Shown here: positions 17,601-25,324 of the stretch, piece after piece
How the letters are laid out: every line of letters starts with the position of its first letter
Position numbering within the stretch: the first letter of the stretch is position 1
Source of the DNA: Micromonospora marina
GTDB lineage: Bacteria; Actinomycetota; Actinomycetes; Mycobacteriales; Micromonosporaceae
Assembly: GCF_900091565.1 (NCBI RefSeq)
Contig: NZ_FMCV01000025.1
Location: forward strand, 1-64,000
Length of the DNA stretch: 64,000 nucleotides
Direction of reading: 5' to 3'
Position numbers and translations under genes: made by a program
The notes under the pieces: generated by a model
What the model was told of the DNA's origin: nothing
What the model saw: the letters and a program-made list of their open reading frames with translations, nothing else
Databases searched by the model: none

Positions 17601-18147
17601 CGAGCCCGCGCCGCACCGACGGCCAGGCGGCCAGGCCCGCGCAGAAGGCGATGGTGGCGTCGTAGAGCTTGACGTACGCGGCCTCGACGTCCCGCCGGGT
17701 GTCGTCCATCCCGTGCACGGAGGAGGGCAGCGGGAAGTAGCCGCCGTCGATCTCCTGGGGGAGCGTGTGGTGCCGCCGTTCGGCCGGCAGCATGCCGACC
17801 TTCTCCTCGTCGGTCAGTTCCAGCCGGTCGAAACCCGGCCCGACCTCGTCGCGGAAACCGTCGAAGAATGCGGAGAGGGCCAGCACGGTATGGCTGGCCT
17901 CCAGCAGCTCGTAATACGATTTCCCGCCGGTCGCCCGGATGCGCCCGGCCTGGTTTCCGGTGGCGTCCCGGACGAGCTGCATGAGTGCGTTCTTCGGGCC
18001 GAGCAGCGCCAGCGCCGTACCGCTGGTGAGGGCCCCGGCGCCCAGGATCCCCGCGCTGACGACCTTGTCGGTCTCGGTGATGCGCGCGCTGCCCGGGGCC
18101 AGCAGTCGTAACGCATCTCGATAGCTGAGGCTCGAACGGCGCGGCAT
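14662..18147 (-). CDS. NACHT-domain STAND NTPase with N-terminal helical (NNH-type) domain
   Basis: An 1161-residue protein. The N-terminal 260 residues are helical and start with a possible membrane-contacting segment (SAGILGAGALTSGTALALLG), resembling the NNH7-type helical domain placed before actinobacterial NACHT modules. The NACHT core has Walker A LLLGQPGAGKT (Lys362) and Walker B VVVIFDGFDEL, then the ITSRILVMDR sensor and a winged-helix region. The remaining 600 residues are helical without clear repeats and would sense a ligand. Bacterial NACHT proteins of this type are strong candidates for phage-defence sensors. GAAGGGG lies five bases before the ATG. It is divergent from the methyltransferase at 18314. 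Confidence 0.85.
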   Translation of the reverse strand: MPRRSSLSYRDALRLLAPGSARITETDKVVSAGILGAGALTSGTALALLGPKNALMQLVRDATGNQAGRIRATGGKSYYELLEASHTVLALSAFFDGFRDEVGPGFDRLELTDEEKVGMLPAERRHHTLPQEIDGGYFPLPSSVHGMDDTRRDVEAAYVKLYDATIAFCAGLAAWPSVRRGLDLTSMRTRVVGRAMWHYEDRFDRLAADLPEFGFRMIRQAIEHNLIDNRKLTTEVSARLDALAQLYRNLAELPGPVPADRPDLLRESLDRLTGSLAAVFRQPLLRIKDVDFHLRLPNVDSGFISPDFRAAEYGKHTSPERERWWEDQPRRGDLVGFLSEYLTDPASLHRPLLLLGQPGAGKTLLTRVIAARLPASRFTAIVVPLRRMSGDTSPTEQIEAAIEQVMDERIRWADLRRATRHTTVVVIFDGFDELVQVTGTAHSQYIDRVAEFQETQWDLGYSVIPIITSRILVMDRASVPQGTVLVRLEDLTDAQVTAWLAAVNAANEDRPGYRLLSARELLSHGELARQPLLLTLLAIYYNEHWADRRPGAAISRSDLFTGLLTAFIRRQVSEKAPIALPPHEREAREHQLRRDLAITAFAMFNRNRELVNRAALRLDLDCFRAGAGDGSRFELGDVLGPEQLVTAAFFVVYGPDDVQGEDARRTYEFLHTTIGDFLIAEYVIGALRSLAELRRHTRSPAGFGYQLDTGQFRALLSHQPLVKREAVVGFARELSSRHPQERDGIVETIAGLLAEARQRTDLAGVDGYRPAPYDPVRLLAAYTANLVALAALVSPDGVRHTDLMDEATWVSTVRLWRAGLDEKGQLAMISWLDRDADGRIVAERRREGRGETVNVAAEEARLLGDITTYGQLQAGARTWRGQQPDSFEAGRFHADLVSLATRRWPVPSLHQLILYDERSYRRLWARAVESPEAVSSTSATVLLECLAEDGAQLPREVVCGLTRVALSRLPDSPTAPPELIISCPYLIDEFPELVDSLGTTDDHAVLHALILRHGLHRLPQRYVPRVRRVLADIEDRLAELPLEDGVVSAEMAEQFAAARVDNRTALWLLMALNEYADLAWPKIPPRTMHALLAHRLPDEFLDEASLCRLLLDYLRAYDRVPAEVSLASALDTLRVLAASDPPADQSGHLDRPGQLPAAEAV

Positions 18148-18313
18148 GCCGCCCCTTCCGCTGCTGGCGATCGGGATTCTTCAAGGATAGAAACTTCAGT
18201 GACGGAAAGCTATCGATCCCGCACCGGGCGGCGGCCCTGCGCCGACTTTTCCATTCATTCACCTCATTCAACCGGCAATGCGGCCAAGGCGTCCCGGCCG
18301 CTATCGTCGACGG

Positions 18314-18931
18314 GTGGACCACACACGGGTACGGCAGGCGTACGGGGCGGTCGCGACGCTCTACATCGAACTGATCGGCACCACCGGGCAGGTGCACGCG
18401 GACGACCTCGCCCTCATCGGCCGCCACCTGGCCGTCCGGACCGGTCCGGTGCTCGACCTGGGATGCGGACCCGGTCACCTCACCGGCCATCTCCGCTCGC
18501 TGGGCGTCGACGCCACCGGAATCGACATGGTTCCCGAGTTCGTCGCGCACGCGCGGGCGACGCATCCGGACGGCGCGTACCGGCTCGGGTCGCTGGACGA
18601 CCTCGACGTCCCGGACCACTCCGTCGCCGGCATCCTCGCCTGGTACTCGCTGATCCACCTCCCACCACCTGATCTCGACGCCGTGCTGGCGGAGTTCCAC
18701 CGCGCGATCGTGCCGGGTGGGCCGCTCGTGGCCGGCATCTTCGTCGGCGACGAGGTGGGCGCCTTCGACCACAAGGTCACCACCGCGTACCGCTGGCCGT
18801 TGGACGAGTTCTCCGCGCGGCTGCGACAGGCCGGGTTCGCCGAGGTCGAGCGCCTGACGCGCCTGGACAACAAGGCCCACCGGCCGCACGCCGCCGTCGC
18901 GGCCGTCGCGGCCGTCGCGTCCGGCGGCTGA
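18314..18931 (+). CDS. Class I SAM-dependent methyltransferase
   Basis: A 205-residue Rossmann-fold methyltransferase. VLDLGCGPGHLTGHL is motif I for SAM binding, GIDMVPEFVAHAR motif II, and LAWYSLIHLPP with VPGGPLVAG motifs IV and V. Substrate not recognisable; small-molecule UbiE/BioC-like. The start is the GTG at 18314: TATCGT ends six bases before it, suggesting a leaderless transcript. The last residues are a repeated Ala-Val string (AAVAAVAAVA) encoded by a nine-base tandem repeat, probably neutral. It shares a 166-base divergent region with the NACHT gene. Confidence 0.85.
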   Translation: MDHTRVRQAYGAVATLYIELIGTTGQVHADDLALIGRHLAVRTGPVLDLGCGPGHLTGHLRSLGVDATGIDMVPEFVAHARATHPDGAYRLGSLDDLDVPDHSVAGILAWYSLIHLPPPDLDAVLAEFHRAIVPGGPLVAGIFVGDEVGAFDHKVTTAYRWPLDEFSARLRQAGFAEVERLTRLDNKAHRPHAAVAAVAAVASGG

Positions 18932-19012
18932 TCGGCCGACCGTCCGGGCGAGCGCGGATGCTCACCGCCGTGCCAGGATCGGCGTTCGGAGCCCGACGGC
19001 CGGAAGGACACC

Positions 19013-19354
19013 ATGCCCGCGTACGCCATCGCCCATCTCCAGGACGCCGTACCGCACCGGGACATCGCCGAGTACATCGAGCGGCTTCCGGGCACGCTCG
19101 CCCCGCACGGCGGCCGTATCCTCGTGCACGCCACCCCGCACGAGGTGAAGGAGGGCACCTGGCCCGGCGCCGTCGTGATGCTCGGCTTCCCGGGGATCGC
19201 CGAGGCGCGGGCGTGGTGGGACTCGCCCGCCTACCAGGAGATCGCGCCGTTGCGCTCCCGGCACATCGAGGGCGACATCATCCTGGTCGAGGGCGTCCCC
19301 GAGGACTACGCCCCGACCGGCATCGTGCAGGCGATCCGGGCGGCGGCCTCCTGA
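19013..19354 (+). CDS. DUF1330 domain-containing protein
   Basis: A 113-residue protein with the ferredoxin-like alpha/beta fold of DUF1330: YAIAHLQDAVPHRDIAEYIE, then GGRILVH, then WPGAVVMLGFPGIAEARAWW and SPAYQEIAPLR. The family is soluble and of unknown activity, related to dimeric alpha/beta-barrel proteins. The ATG at 19013 has GGAAGGAC upstream. The stop overlaps the next gene, so the two are probably translationally coupled. Confidence 0.85.
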   Translation: MPAYAIAHLQDAVPHRDIAEYIERLPGTLAPHGGRILVHATPHEVKEGTWPGAVVMLGFPGIAEARAWWDSPAYQEIAPLRSRHIEGDIILVEGVPEDYAPTGIVQAIRAAAS

Positions 19355-20418
19355 GCCGTCCCGGCCGGCGCGCCCGCGACCTGGGGATCGTCGTCGGATC
19401 GCTGCCCACCGGGCCGCACAACGCCATCACCGACGTTCCCGGCGTCCTGGTGGGCCACACCACCGTCGACGACGGCGCCGACCTGCACACCGGCGTCACC
19501 GCGATCGTGCCGGGGCAGCTCGGCGCCGGGCGGTGGACGCTGCCCGCCGCGGTGTACGCCGGCAACGGCCACGGCAAGCTCGTCGGCTCGACCCAGGTGG
19601 ACGAACTCGGCGTGCTGGAGTCTCCGGTCGTGCTGACCGCCACGCTGTCGGTGTTCCGGGCGGCGGACGCGCTGCTCGGGCACCTGATGGGGCGCCGGCC
19701 GGACGGGCTGTCGTTCAACCCGCTGGTCGGCGAGACGAACGACGGGCACCTGTCGGACATCCGGCGGCGCCCGATCAACGAGGCCCACGTCCTGGCCGCC
19801 GTCGCGGGAGCGACCGGCGGTCTGCCCGCGGAGGGCTGCGTCGGGGCCGGTACCGGCACCACCGCCCTCGGCTACAAGGCGGGCGTCGGCACCTCGTCCC
19901 GCACGGTCCGAGCCGACGGCCGTACGCGGACGGTCGGCGTGCTGGTGCAGTCCAACTTCGGTGGCGTCCTCACCGCACTCGGTGTGCCGCTACCGGTCGA
20001 CGAACTGGTCCCGGCCGCCGGCCGGACCGAACCGCCCGGCAACTCGTGCATGATCGTGGTGGCGTGCGACGTACCCCTGGACGCGCGCCAGCTCCGGCGG
20101 CTCGCCCGCCGGGCGGTGTTCGCGATGGCCCGGGTGGGTGCGTCGTTCAGCAACACCAGCGGGGACTACGCGATCGCGTTCACCACGTCGGACCAGCCAC
20201 CGATCCCGGACGGCGCGATCGATCCGGTGTTCACCGCCGTACTGGACGCGGTGGAGGAAGCGCTGCTCAACTCGCTGTTCACCGCCGTCACCACCACCGG
20301 CGTGGGCGGTCGTACCAGTCACGCGGTTCCCCACCGGGCGGCGGTCGAGCGGCTGGCGGCGGCGGGACGGCTCACCGCCCGGCCGTACGCTAAATCCACT
20401 GTCGACGGACCGCGGTGA
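19351..20418 (+). CDS. P1/DmpA-family peptidase (L-aminopeptidase/D-esterase)
   Basis: A 355-residue N-terminal-nucleophile hydrolase. ITDVPGVLVGHTTV opens the conserved domain, GVTAIVPG and GKLVGSTQVDELG follow, and EPPGNSCMIVVACD contains the Asn-Ser site (Ser near residue 232) where DmpA relatives cleave themselves to expose the catalytic Ser. Such enzymes remove N-terminal residues from peptides or amides. No ATG, GTG or TTG lies in frame between the upstream gene and the conserved N-terminus. A CTG at 19351 overlaps the DUF1330 stop as CTGA, mimicking ATGA coupling, and I take it as the probable start. Confidence 0.85.
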   Translation: MSRPGRRARDLGIVVGSLPTGPHNAITDVPGVLVGHTTVDDGADLHTGVTAIVPGQLGAGRWTLPAAVYAGNGHGKLVGSTQVDELGVLESPVVLTATLSVFRAADALLGHLMGRRPDGLSFNPLVGETNDGHLSDIRRRPINEAHVLAAVAGATGGLPAEGCVGAGTGTTALGYKAGVGTSSRTVRADGRTRTVGVLVQSNFGGVLTALGVPLPVDELVPAAGRTEPPGNSCMIVVACDVPLDARQLRRLARRAVFAMARVGASFSNTSGDYAIAFTTSDQPPIPDGAIDPVFTAVLDAVEEALLNSLFTAVTTTGVGGRTSHAVPHRAAVERLAAAGRLTARPYAKSTVDGPR

Positions 20419-20469
20419 CCGACGGACGACAGTCGTGTTGACAGCGGTGATCGATACGGCGCACGCTTC

Positions 20470-20670
20470 CGGTGGACGTCGCGGGGGGCGCTCGTCATCA
20501 ACGTCCGCCTGGCGGGAGCCATCGCCTACCTGCGGGGCTACGACCTCGACGACCCGCACACGCAGGCGATGATCCCGCTCGTCGCGGTGGGCTCGAACAT
20601 CCAGTCGACGCTGACCGGCGCGGCCGGCCGGTCCGCCAACAAGCTGTTCACCCCGCTGCAGTCCTCGTAG
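20470..20670 (+). pseudogene. EcsC-family gene fragment
   Basis: The frame ending at the TAG at 20668-20670 reads VINVRLAGAIAYLRGYDLDD, then PHTQAMIPLVAVGSN, which resembles the middle of actinobacterial EcsC-family proteins. The beginning of the gene and its normal C-terminus are missing. At about 20655 the sequence passes straight into a reversed arsC fragment, and the stop codon is borrowed from that DNA. This marks a recombination junction. Confidence 0.55.
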
Positions 20671-20842
20671 CGCTTACCCGGGAAGACCGGGCAGGCGTCG
20701 CCGCTTCCCATGGTGACGATGACGTCGGAGGACTCGGCGGTGGCGTACTCCAGTAGTTTGGGGTCTGGTCGGTGATGTCGATGCCGACCTCGCGCACGGC
20801 CTCGACGGCGGCGGGGTTGACGGTCGCGGCCGGGGGCCGAGC
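20655..20842 (-). pseudogene. arsC fragment, truncated and frameshifted
   Basis: The minus strand encodes TVNPAAVEAVREVGIDITDQ, then after a one-base deletion PKLLEYATAESSDVIVTMGS and GDACPVFPGKRYED. This is nearly identical in bases to the intact arsC at 60711-61130 (about 60828-61012). The first third with the catalytic CX5R loop and the last third are absent, one C is lost from a run of Cs, and the Cys in GCGDAC has become Ser. It cannot make a working reductase. Its high similarity to the distant intact copy suggests a recent duplication. Confidence 0.85.
20660..20842 (-). repeat. Left copy of an arsC-derived inverted repeat
   Basis: About 180 bases match 60828-61012 in opposite orientation with few differences by eye (for example GTGCGC versus ATGCGC, one deleted C, GGAAGC versus GGCTGC). 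The two copies bracket the metallophore region, so recombination between them would invert about 40 kb. Confidence 0.8.
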
Positions 20843-20931
20843 GGATGACCGCGGCCCTCCTGGCGAGATCGCTGCCCACGTCCGTGCTGTCGAACGGAGG
20901 ATGTCGATGCTCGCGGTGATGGGAGGGCGAC

Positions 20932-22020
20932 GTGGCTGACCCGGAGCCTCGCTCGGGCAACCCCGCCTCCACAGTCGGCATGTCGGGTCCGGTGCCGGTC
21001 ATCGCGCTGACCGGCTACCTGGGCGCGGGAAAGACGAGCCTGCTCAACCACCTGCTGCGTCGGCCCGGCGCTCGCCTGGGCGTTGTCGTGAACGACTTCG
21101 GTACGTTGAACGTGGACGCAGCCCTCGTGACCGGGCAGGTCGACGAAGCCGCAGTCATCTCCGGTGGCTGCATCTGCCACCTCCCGGACGCAGGTGGTCT
21201 GCACGACGCGCTCCATCGCCTTTCCCGGCCTCGGCTGCGGCTGGACGCGATCCTGGTCGAGGCCAGCGGTGTGGCCGAACCGGTCGACCTCGCTCGTCTC
21301 ATCAGGCTCGGCAACCCCAAGGAGATCCGGCCCGGCGGTCTCATCGAGGTGATCGATGCGGTCGAACATTTCCATACCGTTGACCTGCGGCCGGAGCCAC
21401 CCGTCCGCTATGCGGCGGCGACGCTCGTCGTCATCAACAAGACGGACCTGTTGCCGCCCACGGACCGTGACCGGGTGCTCGACCGGATCCAGGAACGGGT
21501 ACGGCGACGCAACTCCCACGTGCAGATCGTCACTGCCCGGCACAGCCGGATCGATCCGACGCTCGTGTTCGACACCGCCGTCGACAAGGATCCGGTCGAC
21601 GAACTCCCGCTCGCCCAGCTTGTCCGTGAGCGCCACCACGACCATGACCACGACCATGCGCGAGCGGCCTCTGCGGAACTGGCACAGCCCGTTTCTCCGA
21701 GCATGCTGATCGACCTGGTCGAAGATCCTCCTTCTGGTGCCTACCGGCTCAAGGGCCGGGTGCGGGTACGCGGTCACCGTGCCGAGCAGGGCTTCGCCGT
21801 GCATGTCGTCGGAAGTCTGATCCATGTCACCCCGCTACCGGAGCCGCCGCCGGTCGGCGAACTCGTCGCGATCGGCATGCACCTGGACGAGTTCGCCACG
21901 CAACAGCGGTTGGACGCTGTTGCGACCACGCCGGCGGACCGGCCCGACGTTGCCGGGCTCCGACGGTTGCACCGCTACCGCACGCTCAGTGGACGACGTC
22001 TGGCTCAGGGGTCTGGCTAG
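20932..22020 (+). CDS. CobW/COG0523-family metal-trafficking GTPase
   Basis: A 362-residue G3E GTPase. Walker A is GYLGAGKTSLL, the switch region includes VVNDFG, ILVEASGVAEP carries the family Glu, and NKTDLL gives guanine specificity. The metal motif, usually CxCC, reads CICH here. A His/Asp-rich linker (HHDHDHDHAR) precedes the C-terminal CobW domain. These proteins hand zinc, cobalt or other metals to client enzymes, and zinc-responsive members are often controlled by Zur. It lies at the edge of a Zur-box-containing metallophore cluster, fitting a role in zinc allocation. The GTG at 20932 has GGGAGG five bases upstream; an internal ATG at 20980 is an alternative. Confidence 0.85.
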   Translation: MADPEPRSGNPASTVGMSGPVPVIALTGYLGAGKTSLLNHLLRRPGARLGVVVNDFGTLNVDAALVTGQVDEAAVISGGCICHLPDAGGLHDALHRLSRPRLRLDAILVEASGVAEPVDLARLIRLGNPKEIRPGGLIEVIDAVEHFHTVDLRPEPPVRYAAATLVVINKTDLLPPTDRDRVLDRIQERVRRRNSHVQIVTARHSRIDPTLVFDTAVDKDPVDELPLAQLVRERHHDHDHDHARAASAELAQPVSPSMLIDLVEDPPSGAYRLKGRVRVRGHRAEQGFAVHVVGSLIHVTPLPEPPPVGELVAIGMHLDEFATQQRLDAVATTPADRPDVAGLRRLHRYRTLSGRRLAQGSG

Positions 22021-22121
22021 GTGGCGGAGCACACGATGGCCGAATAGCCGGCCGGGCCGCTACGGGCCGGCATCTTGCCATCAGGACGCTCCTGATGGTC
22101 ACGGGTGCCCAGATGCGCATT

Positions 22122-22136
22122 TGACAATGACTTTCG
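22122..22136 (+). promoter_or_regulatory. Zur-like box upstream of the FecCD/ABC operon
   Basis: TGACAATGACTTTCG matches the actinobacterial Zur consensus TGAAAATGATTTTCA at 12 of 15 positions. It lies 22 bases before the permease GTG. TTGACA at 22121-22126 could be the -35 element, so bound Zur would block the promoter. Assignment is by sequence and by the zinc-type cluster around it. Confidence 0.65.
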
Positions 22137-22158
22137 TTTTGGGCGAGGGTCGTGGGTC

Positions 22159-23274
22159 GTGACGCCCTCCAGAGCCGCCGACCTCGCCGCCGGACCGGAT
22201 GTCCCCGCCGCCGGCACCCCGGCTCGAGAGAACCTACGTCCGTCGGTTCCCACTCGTGGCGCGGTTGCTGTCCTGCTGGTCCTGCTCGCCGTTTCGCTCG
22301 TGGTGACGATCGGGCTCGGCCCGGCCACCATCCCACCCGGCGAGACGGCCCGGTACCTCTGGGCCGCGGTCACCGGTGGGCGCATCGCCGCCGAGGAGGT
22401 GACCACGTACCAGATCATCTGGCAGATCCGTACGCCTCGGGTGTTGCTTGCCGCGCTCGTAGGTGCGGGCCTGGCCGCGGTCGGGGTGGCGATCCAGTCC
22501 CTGGTGCGCAACGTCCTGGCCGATCCGTACGTGTTGGGGGTCTCCTCCGGGGCTTCGGTGGGCGCCGTCGCAGTCACGGTCGCCGGAGGTCTCGGTGCGC
22601 TGGGCATCTACGCGGTCTCCGCCGGTGCCTTTGTCGGCGCGATGGCCGCCGCGGTGCTGGTCTACCTGGCCGCGTACAGCCGCGCGGGTGTCACGCCGCT
22701 GCGTCTCGTGTTGACCGGCGTAGTCATGTCGTTCGGGTTCCAGGCCTTGATGGCGGTGATCATCTACTTCACGCCGGACAGCGAGGCCACCGCCACGATG
22801 CTTTTCTGGTCGATGGGCAGCTTCGGCGCCGCGACCTGGGGGGGCCTGCCGCTGGTGGCGGGCACCGTCGTGATCGGCGTACTCGTCCTGTACCGGCACA
22901 GCCGTACCCTCGACGTGCTGACCTTCGGTGACGAGGCATCCACCAGCCTGGGTGTCGACCCGACCCGCATGCGTCGGCGGCTGTTCGTCATCACCTCGCT
23001 TGTCACCGGTGCGATGGTGGCGGTCAGCGGGGCGGTCGCCTTCGTCGGCCTGGTGTTACCGCACCTGGTCCGCATCGTGGTCGGCGCCTCGCACCAGCGG
23101 GTGCTGGTCGTCGCGCCGCTGGCCGGGGCCGTCTTCATGGTCTGGGTCGACCTGATCTCCCGCACTCTGGTGGCACCCCGGGAGCTACCGCTGGGTGTGA
23201 TCACCGCCCTGCTCGGCGTACCGGTGTTCCTCGCGCTGATGCGTCGCCGTGGCTACCTGTTCGGCGGCCGATGA
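22159..23274 (+). CDS. FecCD-type metallophore ABC transporter permease
   Basis: A 371-residue integral membrane protein of the FecCD/BtuC family with about ten hydrophobic helices. Family signatures include IRTPRVLLAALVGAGLA, NVLADPYVLGVSSGA and FVGLVLPHLVR, with the cytoplasmic coupling segment LGVDPTRMRRRL. It would form a homodimeric channel with the ATPase encoded next and receive the metallophore from the lipoprotein that follows. The GTG at 22159 was chosen near the family N-terminus; a GTG at 22152 is out of frame. Its stop overlaps the next start (ATGATGG). Confidence 0.9.
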   Translation: MTPSRAADLAAGPDVPAAGTPARENLRPSVPTRGAVAVLLVLLAVSLVVTIGLGPATIPPGETARYLWAAVTGGRIAAEEVTTYQIIWQIRTPRVLLAALVGAGLAAVGVAIQSLVRNVLADPYVLGVSSGASVGAVAVTVAGGLGALGIYAVSAGAFVGAMAAAVLVYLAAYSRAGVTPLRLVLTGVVMSFGFQALMAVIIYFTPDSEATATMLFWSMGSFGAATWGGLPLVAGTVVIGVLVLYRHSRTLDVLTFGDEASTSLGVDPTRMRRRLFVITSLVTGAMVAVSGAVAFVGLVLPHLVRIVVGASHQRVLVVAPLAGAVFMVWVDLISRTLVAPRELPLGVITALLGVPVFLALMRRRGYLFGGR

Positions 23275-24068
23275 TGGATCTTCGATTCGACGACGTCACG
23301 GTGGCGATCGACGGCACCGTGATCGTCCGTGATCTGTCGCTCGACGTGCCGGACGGGCAGGTCGTCGGGCTGATCGGACCGAACGGATCCGGCAAGTCGA
23401 CAGCACTGCGCTGTGTGTACCGGGCCCTACGGCCCAGCCGTGGAACGGTCTGGGTCGGCTCCGACGACCTGGCCACCCTGCCGCTGCGCCGCAGCGCGCG
23501 GTCGGTCGCCGCGTTGACCCAGGACGGCGGCACCGACCTCGACTTCACCGTCGCCGAGACGGTGGCGCTCGGTCGCGCCCCTCACCTCCGCGGCAACCAG
23601 CCGCTCAGCGAACGGGAGCTGGCCCTGTGCCGCCGGGCGATGGCCCGGCTCGACCTGCTGCACCTGGCCGACCGCGGGATGCTCAGCTTGTCCGGCGGTG
23701 AGCGGCAGCGGGTGTTCGTCGCCCGCGCCCTCGTGCAGGAACCGCAGATCCTGGTGCTCGACGAGCCAACCAACCACCTCGACGTCCGGCACCAGATCGA
23801 GCTGCTGTCGCTGCTGCGCGGGTCAGGGCTGACCGTGCTCGTCGTCCTGCACGACCTGAACCTCGCCGCTGCCGCCTGCGACCGGATAGGCGTGCTGTCA
23901 CACGGACGGCTCGTCGCCGCCGGGACCCCGGCCGACGTCCTGACCGCTGACCTGATCCGGACGGTGTTCGGCGTCGCGGTCAGCGTCGTGCCGCACCCAC
24001 TGACCGGCGACCCACAGCTGCTCTACTCCCTCGACTCCGCACCCTCTCCGGAAGGACACTTCAGATGA
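23271..24068 (+). CDS. FecE-type ABC transporter ATP-binding protein
   Basis: A 265-residue nucleotide-binding protein of the iron-siderophore/B12 family. Walker A is GLIGPNGSGKSTAL, the signature is LSGGERQRVFVARAL, Walker B is ILVLDEPTNHLD, and the switch His is in VVLHDLNLAA. It powers the FecCD-type permease encoded just upstream. The start overlaps the permease stop by four bases and its own stop overlaps the next start (ATGA), so permease, ATPase and lipoprotein are tightly coupled. Confidence 0.93.
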   Translation: MMDLRFDDVTVAIDGTVIVRDLSLDVPDGQVVGLIGPNGSGKSTALRCVYRALRPSRGTVWVGSDDLATLPLRRSARSVAALTQDGGTDLDFTVAETVALGRAPHLRGNQPLSERELALCRRAMARLDLLHLADRGMLSLSGGERQRVFVARALVQEPQILVLDEPTNHLDVRHQIELLSLLRGSGLTVLVVLHDLNLAAAACDRIGVLSHGRLVAAGTPADVLTADLIRTVFGVAVSVVPHPLTGDPQLLYSLDSAPSPEGHFR

Positions 24069-25066
24069 ACGGGACCACGCGCCGGCCCGCCGCGCTCCGT
24101 ACCGCGCTGGCGTCGTTGGCCGCCTCAGCGCTGCTCGCCGGGTGTGGTGCCGAGGTCGAACCGAGTGGAAGCGACGTACGGAAGGTCACCGTCAACCGGT
24201 GCGGCGAACCCGTCGAGTACACCCTTCCGCAACGCACGGTCGTCTACGAGGGCGGCAGCGCCGACAAGATGTTCGCCCTCGGCCTCACCGACCACGTCCA
24301 CGGCTACGTCATGCCGCCGGCCAACCCGCCCGTGACCGAATCGCCCTGGGCCGCCGAGTACGCCAAGGTCGAGTTCCTCAGCGACGACCTGCTCAACCGG
24401 GAACTCCTCGTCCAGGCCAAGGCCGACTTCGTGGTCGCCGGCTGGAACTCTGGACTCAGCGACAAGCGTGGCACCTCCCCGGAGATCCTCGACGGGCTCG
24501 GCATCCAGAGCTTCATGCACGCTGAATCCTGCTTCAACTACCCGAACCATCCCGAGCGGCACGCCCCGTTCGACGGCCTCTACACCGACCTGGAGCGGCT
24601 CGGCGAGATCTTCGGCGTGCAGGACCGCGCCGCCACAATGGTCACCGACCTGAAGCGCCGGGTCGAGGCGGTCAAGGCACAGGCACCGGAGACCCAGACC
24701 CCGGTGTTCCTCTACGACTCCGGCACCGACCAGCCGTTCACCGCCGGCAAGCAGGTGCCCCCGAACGACATCATCACCTTCGCCGGAGGTCGGAACATCT
24801 TCGCCGACCTGGACGCCCGGTGGACGCAGGTCGGCTGGGAAGCGGTGGTCCAGGCCCGGCCCGAGGTGATCATCATCCTCGACTACCAGGACCAACCGGC
24901 CGAGGAAAAAATCAAGTTCCTGAAGACCTCGCCCACCACGAAGAGCCTGCCCGCGGTGGTCAACAACCGCTTCTTCGTCCTCGACTACAACGAGGGCATC
25001 AGCAGCCCGCGCAACATCGACGGGCTGGAGAAGTTCGCCGCGTACCTGCGGGACCTGAACTCCTGA
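24065..25066 (+). CDS. Metallophore-binding lipoprotein (FecB/FhuD type)
   Basis: A 333-residue substrate-binding protein. The signal peptide ends in the lipobox LLAGC with the lipidated Cys at 27. The mature part has the two-lobed class III fold: RTVVYEGGSADKMFALGL at the start, ELLVQAKADFVVAGW, the DGLYTDLERLGEIF helix, and VVQARPEVIIIL near the end. It delivers the metal complex at the membrane surface to the permease and ATPase encoded upstream. It is the last gene of the trio; a 20-base palindrome follows. Confidence 0.9.
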   Translation: MNGTTRRPAALRTALASLAASALLAGCGAEVEPSGSDVRKVTVNRCGEPVEYTLPQRTVVYEGGSADKMFALGLTDHVHGYVMPPANPPVTESPWAAEYAKVEFLSDDLLNRELLVQAKADFVVAGWNSGLSDKRGTSPEILDGLGIQSFMHAESCFNYPNHPERHAPFDGLYTDLERLGEIFGVQDRAATMVTDLKRRVEAVKAQAPETQTPVFLYDSGTDQPFTAGKQVPPNDIITFAGGRNIFADLDARWTQVGWEAVVQARPEVIIILDYQDQPAEEKIKFLKTSPTTKSLPAVVNNRFFVLDYNEGISSPRNIDGLEKFAAYLRDLNS

Positions 25067-25094
25067 CCGGCAGCGAACGAGCATCCACGCCCGC

Positions 25095-25114
25095 GGGTGC
25101 CGGGCCCGGCACCC
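25095..25114 (+). terminator. Probable terminator of the FecBCD operon
   Basis: GGGTGCCGGGCCCGGCACCC is a perfect palindrome that folds into a very GC-rich stem 29 bases after the lipoprotein stop. It lacks a U tract, as is common in high-GC actinobacteria. The 210 bases that follow to the next gene hold nothing I can name. Confidence 0.55.
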
Positions 25115-25324
25115 GGCGCTCCCGGCGGGGGGTGGTGCTCTGGTCCGGGCTGGCCGCCGCAGCGGCCAGCCCGGACCTCGCCGCCGGGGTGGGCCGGTCG
25201 GTCGCTGTGACGGCGGTCGCGGCGACCGTGGTGGGCGCCGGTCAGAGCGCCTGCCGGCCGGCCTCACCTCTGCTCGGGCTCTCACTGGCGGCCGGCTGGC
25301 GGATGGGACCGACTGCGCCTGCGG

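Noticed and set aside
18892..18918. Nine-base tandem repeat (GCCGTCGCG) near the methyltransferase 3' end
   Set aside because: It is in frame and encodes an Ala-Val tail; three copies are not enough to suggest a regulatory or CRISPR-like element.
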